64,000 nucleotides of DNA from contig NZ_AP023439.1 in NCBI RefSeq assembly GCF_014701095.1, positions 744,001-808,000 of the forward strand. The letters run 5' to 3'. Below, in pieces: positions 7,790-15,769 of this stretch. The notes under the pieces were generated by a model. It made no database searches, had not been told where the DNA came from, and worked only from the letters and a program-made list of their open reading frames with translations. A program made the position numbers and the translations under genes. Source of the stretch: Streptomyces tuirus. GTDB lineage: Bacteria; Actinomycetota; Actinomycetes; Streptomycetales; Streptomycetaceae. How positions within the stretch are numbered: the stretch's first letter is position 1; the number at the start of each line of letters is the position of its first letter.

Positions 7790-10195
7790 GTGCAGGGACA
7801 CGTACCGGAGGACTTGGCGTTCGTCGTCGACGCCGGTGGAGCGATCACGGTGTGGAGCGACGGGGCGCGCCGCCTGCTCGGCTACGAACCCGCCGAGCTC
7901 GTGGGCCGGCCCGTCGACGCCCTGCTCGCCGCCCCTCTCCCGGAGTCCACGCGGCGGGACGCGGCCGAGGGCCGGCAGTGGGCCGGTGAGCTGGAGCTGC
8001 GGCACCGCGACGGCAACCGGGTCGTGGTCCGGCTTCGGGGGACGCCACTGCTGGACGCCGAGGGCGGCCGGCTCTGGCTGGTGACCGGCGCCGTGCCGGT
8101 ACACCCGGGCGCCTGGCACGAGCACGGGGCCCCGTCCCTGTGGGACCTCACCCTCGCCCGGCTCCCCGTACCGGTGGCGGTCTACGACCGGGACGCCCGG
8201 CTCGTGGGCGCCAACGAGACCATGACCGAGGTGATGGGCAAGTCCGAGGAGGAGATGAAGGGCCTGACCCTGTGGGAGATCGAGCCGAACCCTCCCTTCG
8301 ACATCTACGACCGCCTCCAGCGGGAGGCCCTGCGCACCGGCGAGATGATCTTCCACGAGGAGCACAGCAAGGCCCCGGGCGAGATCCGGCCGCACGCCTG
8401 GTCCATGTTCATTTCACCGCTGAAGGACGAGGCCGGCGTGGTCCAGGGTTTGTCGGCGACCGTCTTCGACACGACCGAGCAGTACTGGGCCCGGCGCCGG
8501 CTGGCGGTGGTCAACGAGGCCAGTCTGCGCATCGGCAGCACCCTGGACGTCACCCGGACGGCCGAGGAGATGGCGGAAGTGGCCGTCGCCGGGGGATTCG
8601 CGGACTTCGTCACCGTGGATCTGCTGGAGTCCGTCGTCCGGGGCGACGAGCCGGGACCACTGCCGAAACGCACGCCGGCCACCGTGCGGCGCACCGCCCA
8701 GCGATCGGTGCTGGAGGGCTGCCCGGAGTCGGTCGTGGCGACGGGCGACACGATCGGCTACCCGGTGGGGACGTTGCCGGTGCGAGTCCTGGCCGCCGAG
8801 CGGGGCGCCCGGCACCGGCCGGGGGATCCCGAGCTGCTGGAGTGGCTCAGGGCCTCCCCCGCCCGCGCCCGGACCGTGACCAAGCACATGATCCACTCGG
8901 TGATGATGGTTCCGCTGCGCGCCCGCGGCGTGACCCTGGGCCTGGTGCACTTCATGCGCCACCGCACCCCGGACACGTTCAGCGAGGACGACCTGCTGCT
9001 CGCGGAGGACATCGTCGCCAGGGCCGCGGTCAGTGTGGACAACGCCCGCCGCTTCACCCGGGAACGCCGCACGGCCCTGGCGCTCCAGCGCAGCCTGCTG
9101 CCCGATCGGCTTCCGAAGCTGGCGGCGATGGACGTCGCCTACCGCTATCTGCCCACCGGAGCCGGTGCGGACATCGGCGGTGACTGGTTCGACGTCATCC
9201 CGCTGTCCGGCGCCCGCGTGGCCCTGGTCGTGGGGGACGTGGTGGGTCACGGCATCCAGGCGTCGGCCACGATGGGCCGGCTGCGGACCGCCGTGCGCAC
9301 GCTCGCCGATGTGGACCTCGCCCCCGACGAGCTGCTCACCCAGTTGGACGACCTGGTCATCCGGCTCGACCGGGAGGAGGGCCCGGAGGTGCGCGGGGCG
9401 CAGGAGACGTCGGGGCAGGTCGGCGCCACCTGCCTGTACGCCGTGTACGACCCGGTGTCCCGCCGCTGCACCATGGCCCGCGCCGGGCATCCGCCGCCCG
9501 CCCTGGTCACGCCCGACGGCGGCGTCCGGTTCGTGGACCTGCCGGCCGGGCCGCCGCTGGGCCTGGGCGGCCTGCCGTTCGAGGCCGCCGAAGTGCAGCT
9601 GGAGGAGAACAGCCTGCTCGCCCTCTACACCGACGGTCTGATCGAGGCGCCCGGCCACGACGTCGAGATCGGGACCTCCCTGCTGCGCCAGGCACTGGGC
9701 GGCCCCGCGGTGGCACTCGAGGAGACCTGTGAGCAGGTGCTGCGCACCCTGCTGGCCGGCCGGCCCGCCGATGACGACGTCGTGCTGATGCTGGCGCGCA
9801 CGGCCGTGCTCGACACCGGGAAGGTCCGCACCTGGCAGCTGCCCCCGGACCCCGCGGCGGTGGCCCGGGCCCGCAAGATGGCGGGCGAGCAACTGGCCGA
9901 ATGGGGCCTGACGGAGGCGGAGTTCGCCACCGAACTCATCGTCAGCGAGCTCGTCACCAACGCACTGCGATACGGCGGCGCCCCCATCGAGCTCCGCCTG
10001 ATCCGCGACTCGACGCTCATCTGCGAGGTGTCCGACGGCAGCAGCACCGCCCCGCACCTGCGCCGCGCCCGGGTCTTCGACGAGGGCGGCCGGGGACTGC
10101 TGCTCGTCGCCCAGCTCGCCGAACGCTGGGGCAGCCGCCAGACGGCGACGGGCAAAACCATCTGGGCGGAACAGGCCTTGCCGGCCGAGGTGTGA
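7790..10195 (+). CDS. multidomain SpoIIE-type PP2C phosphatase with PAS, GAF and HATPase domains
   Basis: 801 residues from GTG 7790, with GGAGG four bases upstream. Domain order: PAS about 5-105, second PAS about 115-235, GAF about 245-415, SpoIIE/PP2C phosphatase about 440-660 and an RsbW-like HATPase about 675-800. Phosphatase metal motifs are GADIGGDWFD, GDVVGHG, LYTDGLIEAPG and DDDVVLML. The kinase-like domain shows the N-box ELIVSELVTNALRYGG and a late GRGLLLV loop. Such proteins sense redox, light or small molecules and act in partner-switching on anti-sigma-factor antagonists. No sigma, anti-sigma or STAS gene is adjacent, so its target is elsewhere. Confidence 0.93.
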   Translation: MQGHVPEDLAFVVDAGGAITVWSDGARRLLGYEPAELVGRPVDALLAAPLPESTRRDAAEGRQWAGELELRHRDGNRVVVRLRGTPLLDAEGGRLWLVTGAVPVHPGAWHEHGAPSLWDLTLARLPVPVAVYDRDARLVGANETMTEVMGKSEEEMKGLTLWEIEPNPPFDIYDRLQREALRTGEMIFHEEHSKAPGEIRPHAWSMFISPLKDEAGVVQGLSATVFDTTEQYWARRRLAVVNEASLRIGSTLDVTRTAEEMAEVAVAGGFADFVTVDLLESVVRGDEPGPLPKRTPATVRRTAQRSVLEGCPESVVATGDTIGYPVGTLPVRVLAAERGARHRPGDPELLEWLRASPARARTVTKHMIHSVMMVPLRARGVTLGLVHFMRHRTPDTFSEDDLLLAEDIVARAAVSVDNARRFTRERRTALALQRSLLPDRLPKLAAMDVAYRYLPTGAGADIGGDWFDVIPLSGARVALVVGDVVGHGIQASATMGRLRTAVRTLADVDLAPDELLTQLDDLVIRLDREEGPEVRGAQETSGQVGATCLYAVYDPVSRRCTMARAGHPPPALVTPDGGVRFVDLPAGPPLGLGGLPFEAAEVQLEENSLLALYTDGLIEAPGHDVEIGTSLLRQALGGPAVALEETCEQVLRTLLAGRPADDDVVLMLARTAVLDTGKVRTWQLPPDPAAVARARKMAGEQLAEWGLTEAEFATELIVSELVTNALRYGGAPIELRLIRDSTLICEVSDGSSTAPHLRRARVFDEGGRGLLLVAQLAERWGSRQTATGKTIWAEQALPAEV

Positions 10196-10355
10196 GCCGG
10201 GGCACACACGGGCCGGGCGTGTCCGGGTCACGGCGGGCATGTTCCCCGCCGTCCGGTACGGGCGCGGTGTCCGGAGCGGCATGCCGCCACAGACCAGGGG
10301 TACTCCGACGATCTTGCAAGCCGGCCTTCGGGCCGTAGTCGTCGGAAGGAGAGCC

Positions 10356-11669
10356 GTGTCTGACGAGACGGTGAAGAACGTTTTCGTGATCGGGCTCGAC
10401 GAGGCCAATCTGCCCACGCTTCAGCAGGTCCCGGGAGCCGACCAGCTGCGTTTTCACCAGCTGCTGACGATCGAGGAGCTCCAGGTCGGCGAGGTGGACC
10501 TGCCCACGCTGCTCGACAAGGCCCAGGGCGTGCTCGACGCGTTCGACGGCGCTGTCGACGCGATCGTCGGCTACTGGGACTTCCCGGTCAGCACCCTCGT
10601 CCCGATACTGAGCGAACGCTACGGCACCCGCAGCACCAGCCTTGAGTCGGTCGTCAAGTGCGAGCACAAGTACTGGAGCAGGCTGGAGCAGCAGAAGGCC
10701 ACCGACCGGCACCCGCCCTTCGGCCAGGTCGATCTGTCGGCCGAGCCTCCACGCCCGCCCGAGAACGTGAGCTACCCGATGTGGCTCAAGCCGGCCCTCT
10801 CGTACTCCTCCGAACTCGCCTTCGGGGTCGGTGACGAAGAGGAGTTCCGCACGGCGGTCGCCGAGATCCGCGACGGCATATCCCGCATCGGCCGCCCCTT
10901 CGAGCACATCCTCGAACGCATCGACCTGCCGCCCGAGATGAACGGCGTGGGCGGCCGGGTCTGTCTCGCGGAGGGGGCCATGTCCGGGGTCCAGGTGGCC
11001 GTCGAGGGCTATGTCCACCAGGGCGAGGTGACCGTCTACGGGGTCCTGGACTCCATCCAGTACCCGGACTCCTCCTGCTTCCTGAGGCACCAGTACCCCT
11101 CGATGCTGCCGCCCCCGGTCATCGCGCAGCTGCACGACGTCAGCGAGCGCGTGATGCGGCAGATCGGCATGGACTCGGCCACCTTCAGCATCGAGTTCTT
11201 CTACGACCCGCGGACCCAGGAGATCAGCCTGCTGGAGATCAACCCCCGGCACTCCCAGTCGCACGCGGAGCTGTTCCAGTACGTCGACGGCGTGCCCAAC
11301 CACCACTGCATGGTCCGTCTCGCCCTGGGCGAGGACCCGCGCATGCCGCATCGCGAGGGCTCGTACGCGATGGCGGCGAAGTGGTACCACCGCTGGTTCA
11401 CCGACGGTGTGGTGCGCCGGGTGCCGGGCCCCGAGGAGATCGCCCGCATCGAGCGGGAGACACCCGGGGTGCGCATCGAGGTGATCCCCCAGGAGGGCGA
11501 CCGGCTCTCCGACCTCCCCGGACAGGACAGCTACAGCTACGAGCTGGCGCACATCTACACCGGCGGTGCCGACGAGGCGGAGCTGCGGGAGAAGTTCGAC
11601 CACTGCGTGGCCGCCCTGGGCCTGGCCTTCGAGGACGCCCCGGCCGAGGCCGACGCCGCGCGAGAGTGA
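10356..11669 (+). CDS. ATP-grasp domain protein, likely carboxylate-amine ligase
   Basis: 437 residues from GTG 10356, chosen for the GGAAGGAGAG just upstream; an in-frame ATG exists further upstream without a ribosome site. The Rossmann-like N-terminus (KNVFVIGLDEANLPTL) is followed by an ATP-grasp core with the metal-binding block SIEFFYDPRTQEISLLEINPR, where the Glu and Asn bind Mg2+. ATP-grasp enzymes join a carboxylate to an amine or other nucleophile through an acyl phosphate. The next gene, a CocE/S15-type hydrolase, starts 17 bases after its stop, so the two form an operon and may make and trim the same amide or ester. The substrate is unknown. Confidence 0.85.
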   Translation: MSDETVKNVFVIGLDEANLPTLQQVPGADQLRFHQLLTIEELQVGEVDLPTLLDKAQGVLDAFDGAVDAIVGYWDFPVSTLVPILSERYGTRSTSLESVVKCEHKYWSRLEQQKATDRHPPFGQVDLSAEPPRPPENVSYPMWLKPALSYSSELAFGVGDEEEFRTAVAEIRDGISRIGRPFEHILERIDLPPEMNGVGGRVCLAEGAMSGVQVAVEGYVHQGEVTVYGVLDSIQYPDSSCFLRHQYPSMLPPPVIAQLHDVSERVMRQIGMDSATFSIEFFYDPRTQEISLLEINPRHSQSHAELFQYVDGVPNHHCMVRLALGEDPRMPHREGSYAMAAKWYHRWFTDGVVRRVPGPEEIARIERETPGVRIEVIPQEGDRLSDLPGQDSYSYELAHIYTGGADEAELREKFDHCVAALGLAFEDAPAEADAARE

Positions 11670-11685
11670 GGAGCACGTGGGTTCC

Positions 11686-13725
11686 ATGCGTTACGTGACC
11701 AACCTGCCGTACGAGACGAAGGAGGAGGAGCACGTCACGATCCCGATGTCCGACGGGGTCCGGCTCTCCGCGCACATCTGGCGCCCCACCTCCTCCGACC
11801 AGGAGCCGGTGCCCGCGGTGCTGGAGTACATCCCGTACCGCAAGCGGGATCTGACGGCCGTTCGGGATTCGATCCATCACCCCTACCTCGCCGGGCACGG
11901 CTACGCCTGCGTCCGCGTCGACCTGCGCGGCACCGGTGACTCGGAGGGCGTGCTGCGCGACGAGTACCTGGAACGGGAGCAGGCGGACGCCGAGGAGGTC
12001 CTGGCCTGGCTGGCGGAGCAGCCCTGGTGCGACGGCGGCACGGGCATGATGGGCATCTCCTGGGGCGCGTTCGCCGCGCTCCAGGTCGCGGCCCGCCGTC
12101 CGCCGTCCCTGAAGGCCATCGCCATCGCCTCGTTCACCGACGACCGGCACGCCGACGACATGCACTACATGGGCGGCGCCCTGCTCTCGGACAACCTGGC
12201 CGAGGCGGGCACCATGTTCGCCTACGGCACCTGTCCGCCCGACCCGGCCGTGGTCGGCGAGCGCTGGCGCGAGATGTGGCACGAGCGGCTGGAGAACACC
12301 GAGCCCTGGGTGCTGGAGTGGCTGCGCCACCAGCGCCGCGACGACTACTGGCGGCACGCCTCGGTGTGCGAGGACTACTCGAGCGTCCAATGCCCGGTCC
12401 TGGCCTCCAGCGGCTGGGCGGACGGCTACTCCAACGCCGTGACCCGGCTGCTGGGGAATCTGGACGTGCCCCGCAAGGGCCTGATCGGGCCCTGGTCGCA
12501 CAAGTTCCCCCACCTCGGGGAGCCCGGCCCCGCCATCGGCTACCTCCAGGAGCTCGTGCGGTGGTGGGACCACTGGCTCAAGGGCGTCGACAACGGCGTC
12601 ATGGACGGGCCGATGCTCCGGGCGTGGATGCAGGACAGCGTGCCGCCCTCCACCTCCTACGAGGAGCGGCCGGGCCGCTGGGTCGGCGAGCCGCACTGGC
12701 CGTCCCCGCACATCCGGCCCGAGACGCACCCGCTCACCCGGCACACGATCGGGCCCGCCCAGGACACGACCGCGAAGGCCTCCGAGGGCGGCGCGGCGAT
12801 GACCGTGCGCTCGCCGCTGTCCGTCGGCCAGTTCGCGGGCAAGTGGGCCTCCTACAACGCGCCGCCGGACCTGCCCTACGACCAGCGGGAGGAGGACGGC
12901 GGTTCGCTCGTCTTCGACAGCGAACCGCTGACCGAGCCGGTGGAGATCCTCGGCTCGCCGAGCGTGGAGCTCGATCTGTCGGTCAGCGAGCCGGTGGCCC
13001 TCGTGGCGGCACGGCTGTCCGACGTGAGTCCCGACGGCGCCGCGACGCGCGTCTCGTACGGCATCCTGAACCTGACGCGCCGTGACAGCACCGAGTCTCC
13101 CGAGCCGTTGGAGCCGGGCCGGCGCTACCGGGCCACCATTCCGCTCAACGGTGTGGCGCAGGCGTTCCCGCCGGGCCACCGCATCCGGCTGTCCCTGTCG
13201 ACGTCCTACTGGCCGCTGGCCTGGCCGGCGCCGAAGCCCGCCCTGCTCAGCGTCCACGAGCACTCCAGCACGCTCACCCTGCCGGTGCGGCCGGTGGAGG
13301 AGCCGGACGAGGTGCCGTCGTCGCCCTTCGGTGAACCCGAGGGCACTCCCCCGCTCGCCATGACCCAGGTGACGCCCCCGGAGGAGCGCTGGGACGTCAA
13401 GCGGGATCTGATCGACTACCGCTCCGAGCTGGACATCGTCAAGGACCGGGGCACGGTCCGCTTCGAGGACATCGGCCTGGAGGCCGGCCGCCGCGCCCAC
13501 GAGCGCTACACGGCGGTCGCCGACGACTTCACCTCGGTCGGCGGCGAGACCACCTGGACGATGCGGTTCCGGCGGGACGACTGGGATGTGCGGGTGGTCA
13601 CCCACACCCGGCTCTCGTGCGACGAGACGGACTTCTTCGTCGACGCGACCCTCGACGCCTACGAGGCCGACCGGCGGGTCTTCTCCCGCACCTGGAACGA
13701 GCAGGTCCCCCGCGACCTGCTGTAG
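11686..13725 (+). CDS. CocE/NonD (S15) family serine hydrolase with C-terminal extension
   Basis: 679 residues from ATG 11686; GTG 11677, nine bases earlier, is also possible and sits closer to the ribosome site. The alpha/beta-hydrolase core has the nucleophile elbow GISWGAF (Ser), an Asp in SGWADGYSN and His in GPWSHKF, giving the catalytic triad. An X-Pro-dipeptidyl-peptidase-like jelly-roll domain covers about 370-560. CocE-type enzymes end near there; this protein continues for about 110 residues (from about WDVKRDLIDYRSELDIVKDR) with a distinct beta-rich segment. No signal peptide is seen. It is coupled to the ATP-grasp gene. Confidence 0.88.
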   Translation: MRYVTNLPYETKEEEHVTIPMSDGVRLSAHIWRPTSSDQEPVPAVLEYIPYRKRDLTAVRDSIHHPYLAGHGYACVRVDLRGTGDSEGVLRDEYLEREQADAEEVLAWLAEQPWCDGGTGMMGISWGAFAALQVAARRPPSLKAIAIASFTDDRHADDMHYMGGALLSDNLAEAGTMFAYGTCPPDPAVVGERWREMWHERLENTEPWVLEWLRHQRRDDYWRHASVCEDYSSVQCPVLASSGWADGYSNAVTRLLGNLDVPRKGLIGPWSHKFPHLGEPGPAIGYLQELVRWWDHWLKGVDNGVMDGPMLRAWMQDSVPPSTSYEERPGRWVGEPHWPSPHIRPETHPLTRHTIGPAQDTTAKASEGGAAMTVRSPLSVGQFAGKWASYNAPPDLPYDQREEDGGSLVFDSEPLTEPVEILGSPSVELDLSVSEPVALVAARLSDVSPDGAATRVSYGILNLTRRDSTESPEPLEPGRRYRATIPLNGVAQAFPPGHRIRLSLSTSYWPLAWPAPKPALLSVHEHSSTLTLPVRPVEEPDEVPSSPFGEPEGTPPLAMTQVTPPEERWDVKRDLIDYRSELDIVKDRGTVRFEDIGLEAGRRAHERYTAVADDFTSVGGETTWTMRFRRDDWDVRVVTHTRLSCDETDFFVDATLDAYEADRRVFSRTWNEQVPRDLL

Positions 13726-13732
13726 TGGGCCG

Positions 13733-14665
13733 TCACCGCAACTGGGCGGCGCACCAGCGGAAGTGCCCGTCCTGCGGGCCCATGCCGAAGAGGTCGTACG
13801 TGATGAGGGCGTAGGCCTTCCGGTAGAGCTCCAGGATCTCTTCGGCATGGCCCAGTGCGCGGGCGAACAGACGGGTCAGCTCGGCGGTGTGGTGGGCGGC
13901 GTCGGGTCCGTACATGTCCCAGACGGCGGCCGTGACGGCGGCCTCGAAGGCGGGGTCGCCGGCGGTGGTGCAGAAGCCGAAGTCGAGGACGGCGACCGGG
14001 TGTCCGGCCTCGTCCAGGTGGATGTTGGGCGGCACCAGGTCCCCGTGGACGACACTCTCGGGCCGGTCGGGCAGCGCCCGCAGCGAGGCGGCGGTACGGG
14101 ACACGACGCCGGCCAGTCCCGGCACGTGCGCGGCGAGGGCGTCCCGGTTGCGGCCGACGGCCCGTTCCACGAGGGCGGCGAGCGCGTCGGAGAAGCGGGA
14201 GTGGCCCTGCCACAGCGGCCGGTCGTCCCCCTGGATCACCAGGCGCCGCATGACCTCGCTGCCCGGCACGGAGGCCAGTGCGCGCAGGACGGTGAGCAGG
14301 GCGTCGGTCTCCCGGCGGGGCAGGTCACGGGCGGGGCGCCTGCCGTCCCCGTCGGAGCGCAACGGGCTTCCGCCGAGCTCCCGTTCATAGCTGACGAGCA
14401 CCCCGTCGTGCTCCTCGGCGTCGAGGATCCTCGGCGTGGCGAAGGGCAGGGGGTGCCGGGCGATGTCGGCGTAGAGCCGTCGGGTGAGGTCGAAGTCCTC
14501 GGGGGCCCGCCCGGCCCACACCTTGGCGACGGTCCCGTCCTGGAGCCGGTAGACGGCCCCTTCCATGCCGGAGGCGAGCGGCCGGGCGCGCGGGTATCCG
14601 CGCCGGGCGAAGTGCTGGACCCAGCGGTCGGCTCCCTGCGCGTCGGTCTCGGTCATGTCCGGCAT
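13733..14665 (-). CDS. APH/choline-kinase-like phosphotransferase
   Basis: 310 residues from ATG 14665, with an alternative ATG at 14656. The N-lobe SGMEGAVYRLQDGTVAKVW places a lysine as in kinases, and the C-lobe has the catalytic loop VVHGDLVPPNIHLD and the metal loop AVLDFGFCTTAGDPAFE. It is therefore a catalytically intact APH-family kinase acting on an unknown small molecule. It converges on the CocE-type hydrolase gene with only seven bases between the stops, so it belongs to a separate unit. Confidence 0.85.
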   Translation of the reverse strand: MPDMTETDAQGADRWVQHFARRGYPRARPLASGMEGAVYRLQDGTVAKVWAGRAPEDFDLTRRLYADIARHPLPFATPRILDAEEHDGVLVSYERELGGSPLRSDGDGRRPARDLPRRETDALLTVLRALASVPGSEVMRRLVIQGDDRPLWQGHSRFSDALAALVERAVGRNRDALAAHVPGLAGVVSRTAASLRALPDRPESVVHGDLVPPNIHLDEAGHPVAVLDFGFCTTAGDPAFEAAVTAAVWDMYGPDAAHHTAELTRLFARALGHAEEILELYRKAYALITYDLFGMGPQDGHFRWCAAQLR

Positions 14666-14815
14666 TCAACCAGCACCCGTGATCCGCTTCCCACAAGGCA
14701 GGAGCGACCGGTGCACCGCTCCCGCCTTGTGGCCCTCCCCCCTGCCGCGGCGGATACTGGGGGACTCGCGATACGGACCGGTTCCCGACCCCACCGTCAC
14801 CGCCAGGAGGAACTC

Positions 14816-15220
14816 ATGACTGTGCGCACAGGACGTGTCGAACTGACCCCCGCCGCCGAGGAACTGCTGCGGCGGCTGACCGGGGCGCACGGGCCGGTGA
14901 TGTTCCACCAGTCCGGCGGCTGCTGCGACGGCAGCGCCCCGATGTGCTATCCGCGCGGCGAGTTCCGGGTCGGGGCCTCGGACATCCTGCTGGGGCACGT
15001 GGCCGGGGACACCCCGTTCTGGATGAGCGCGGACCAGTTCACGTACTGGTCGCACACCCATCTCACCGTGGACGTGGTCCCCGGCCGGGGCAGCGGCTTC
15101 TCCCTGGAAGCCCCCGAGGGCGTCCGCTTCCTGCTCCGTTCCCGCCTCCTCACCGACGAGGAACTGCACCGCCTCGACTCGGAACCGCCGTTGCCGAACG
15201 GGGCGGACCACACCGCCTAG
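14816..15220 (+). CDS. DUF779 domain protein
   Basis: 134 residues from ATG 14816, with AGGAGGAA five bases upstream. The Cys-containing block MFHQSGGCCDGSAPMCYPRG is typical of DUF779, a small protein often found next to acetaldehyde dehydrogenases in actinobacteria and pseudomonads; its biochemical role is not established. The Cys cluster suggests metal or redox involvement. No dehydrogenase gene is adjacent here. The length matches the family. Confidence 0.85.
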   Translation: MTVRTGRVELTPAAEELLRRLTGAHGPVMFHQSGGCCDGSAPMCYPRGEFRVGASDILLGHVAGDTPFWMSADQFTYWSHTHLTVDVVPGRGSGFSLEAPEGVRFLLRSRLLTDEELHRLDSEPPLPNGADHTA

Positions 15221-15229
15221 GGTGGCGCC

Positions 15230-15328
15230 ATGTACACGTCCCGGATGTCCGGCCACGTCGACGCTCCCCATGCCGCCGTCTACCGGGCGCTGCTGGCCCG
15301 GCTCGTCGAGGCCGACGGCCCCTTCTGA
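15230..15328 (+). pseudogene. truncated SRPBCC/AHSA1-like gene (N-terminal 32 codons)
   Basis: Starts at ATG 15230, ten bases after the DUF779 stop, and encodes SRMSGHVDAPHAAVYRALL, which looks like the N-terminal strand and helix of SRPBCC ligand-binding proteins (normally 140-160 residues). A TGA ends it after 32 codons, inside an 18-bp tandem duplication. No continuation of the fold is found downstream in any frame. I read it as a 3'-deleted remnant. Confidence 0.5.
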
Positions 15329-15347
15329 ACCGACGGCCCCTTCCGAG
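15312..15347 (+). repeat. 18-bp tandem duplication at the broken gene end
   Basis: CCGACGGCCCCTTC occurs at 15312-15325 and again at 15330-15343, as two 18-bp units differing at two positions near their ends. The first copy contains the premature stop of the SRPBCC remnant, so the repeat may mark the rearrangement that truncated it. Confidence 0.6.
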
Positions 15348-15769
15348 CGGCGGGGTTGCAGGGAACCGGCGCACACCGACGGCGCCCGCCCAGGTCCCTC
15401 CAGGTGCGGGGCGCCGAGCCGGCGGGTGTACGCGAACCAGCCGGATGCCACGGCCGTCCGCGGCCTGGGCCGCGGTACGGCGGCCGTCGAGGCCGCCCAG
15501 CCCTTCGCGACGGCATTCTTCTCGTGATTCGTGTACACGGAAATGACGTAAAGGCGCTTCGAGACGCTTAAGTGACGGAAGACGAGCACCTGTTCACATG
15601 ACGTGCATCGAAAGTGATTCACCCAGCGCTTCCCCGTGCACCCGTGCGCCCCCTTGGAGAAAGGGTTCACCAAGTCGGCGGCCCGCTTGGACTGGGCAGG
15701 ACATGGGGCAAGCACCGCGTCGGTGAAACATCACCGTTTTCCCAGGTCGACTGAAGCAGGTGGTATTCG
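15329..15769. other. 441-bp spacer upstream of the terpenoid genes
   Basis: No gene supported. The left part is an 18-bp duplication and GC-rich sequence without coding character. The segment around 15520-15620 is unusually A/T-rich for this genome and is the likely promoter region for the P450 gene. A 6-bp inverted repeat lies at 15721-15736. Confidence 0.5.
15721..15736. promoter_or_regulatory. inverted repeat before the P450 gene
   Basis: CGGTGA-AACA-TCACCG, a perfect 6-bp inverted repeat with a 4-base spacer, ends 33 bases before the P450 start. It is a candidate operator for a dimeric regulator; the LAL regulator or the atypical LuxR protein downstream are possible binders. Confidence 0.4.

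Noticed and set aside
8414..13848. Long reverse frames (8414-10417, 10017-11687, 11398-13848) opposite the phosphatase, ATP-grasp and CocE genes
   Set aside because: They mirror strongly supported genes with clear catalytic motifs, have unnatural composition and no ribosome sites.
15222..15527. 101-codon forward frame covering the 3' end of DUF779 and the spacer
   Set aside because: It overlaps the SRPBCC remnant in another frame, has no ribosome site and reads as Pro/Ser/Arg-rich low-complexity sequence.
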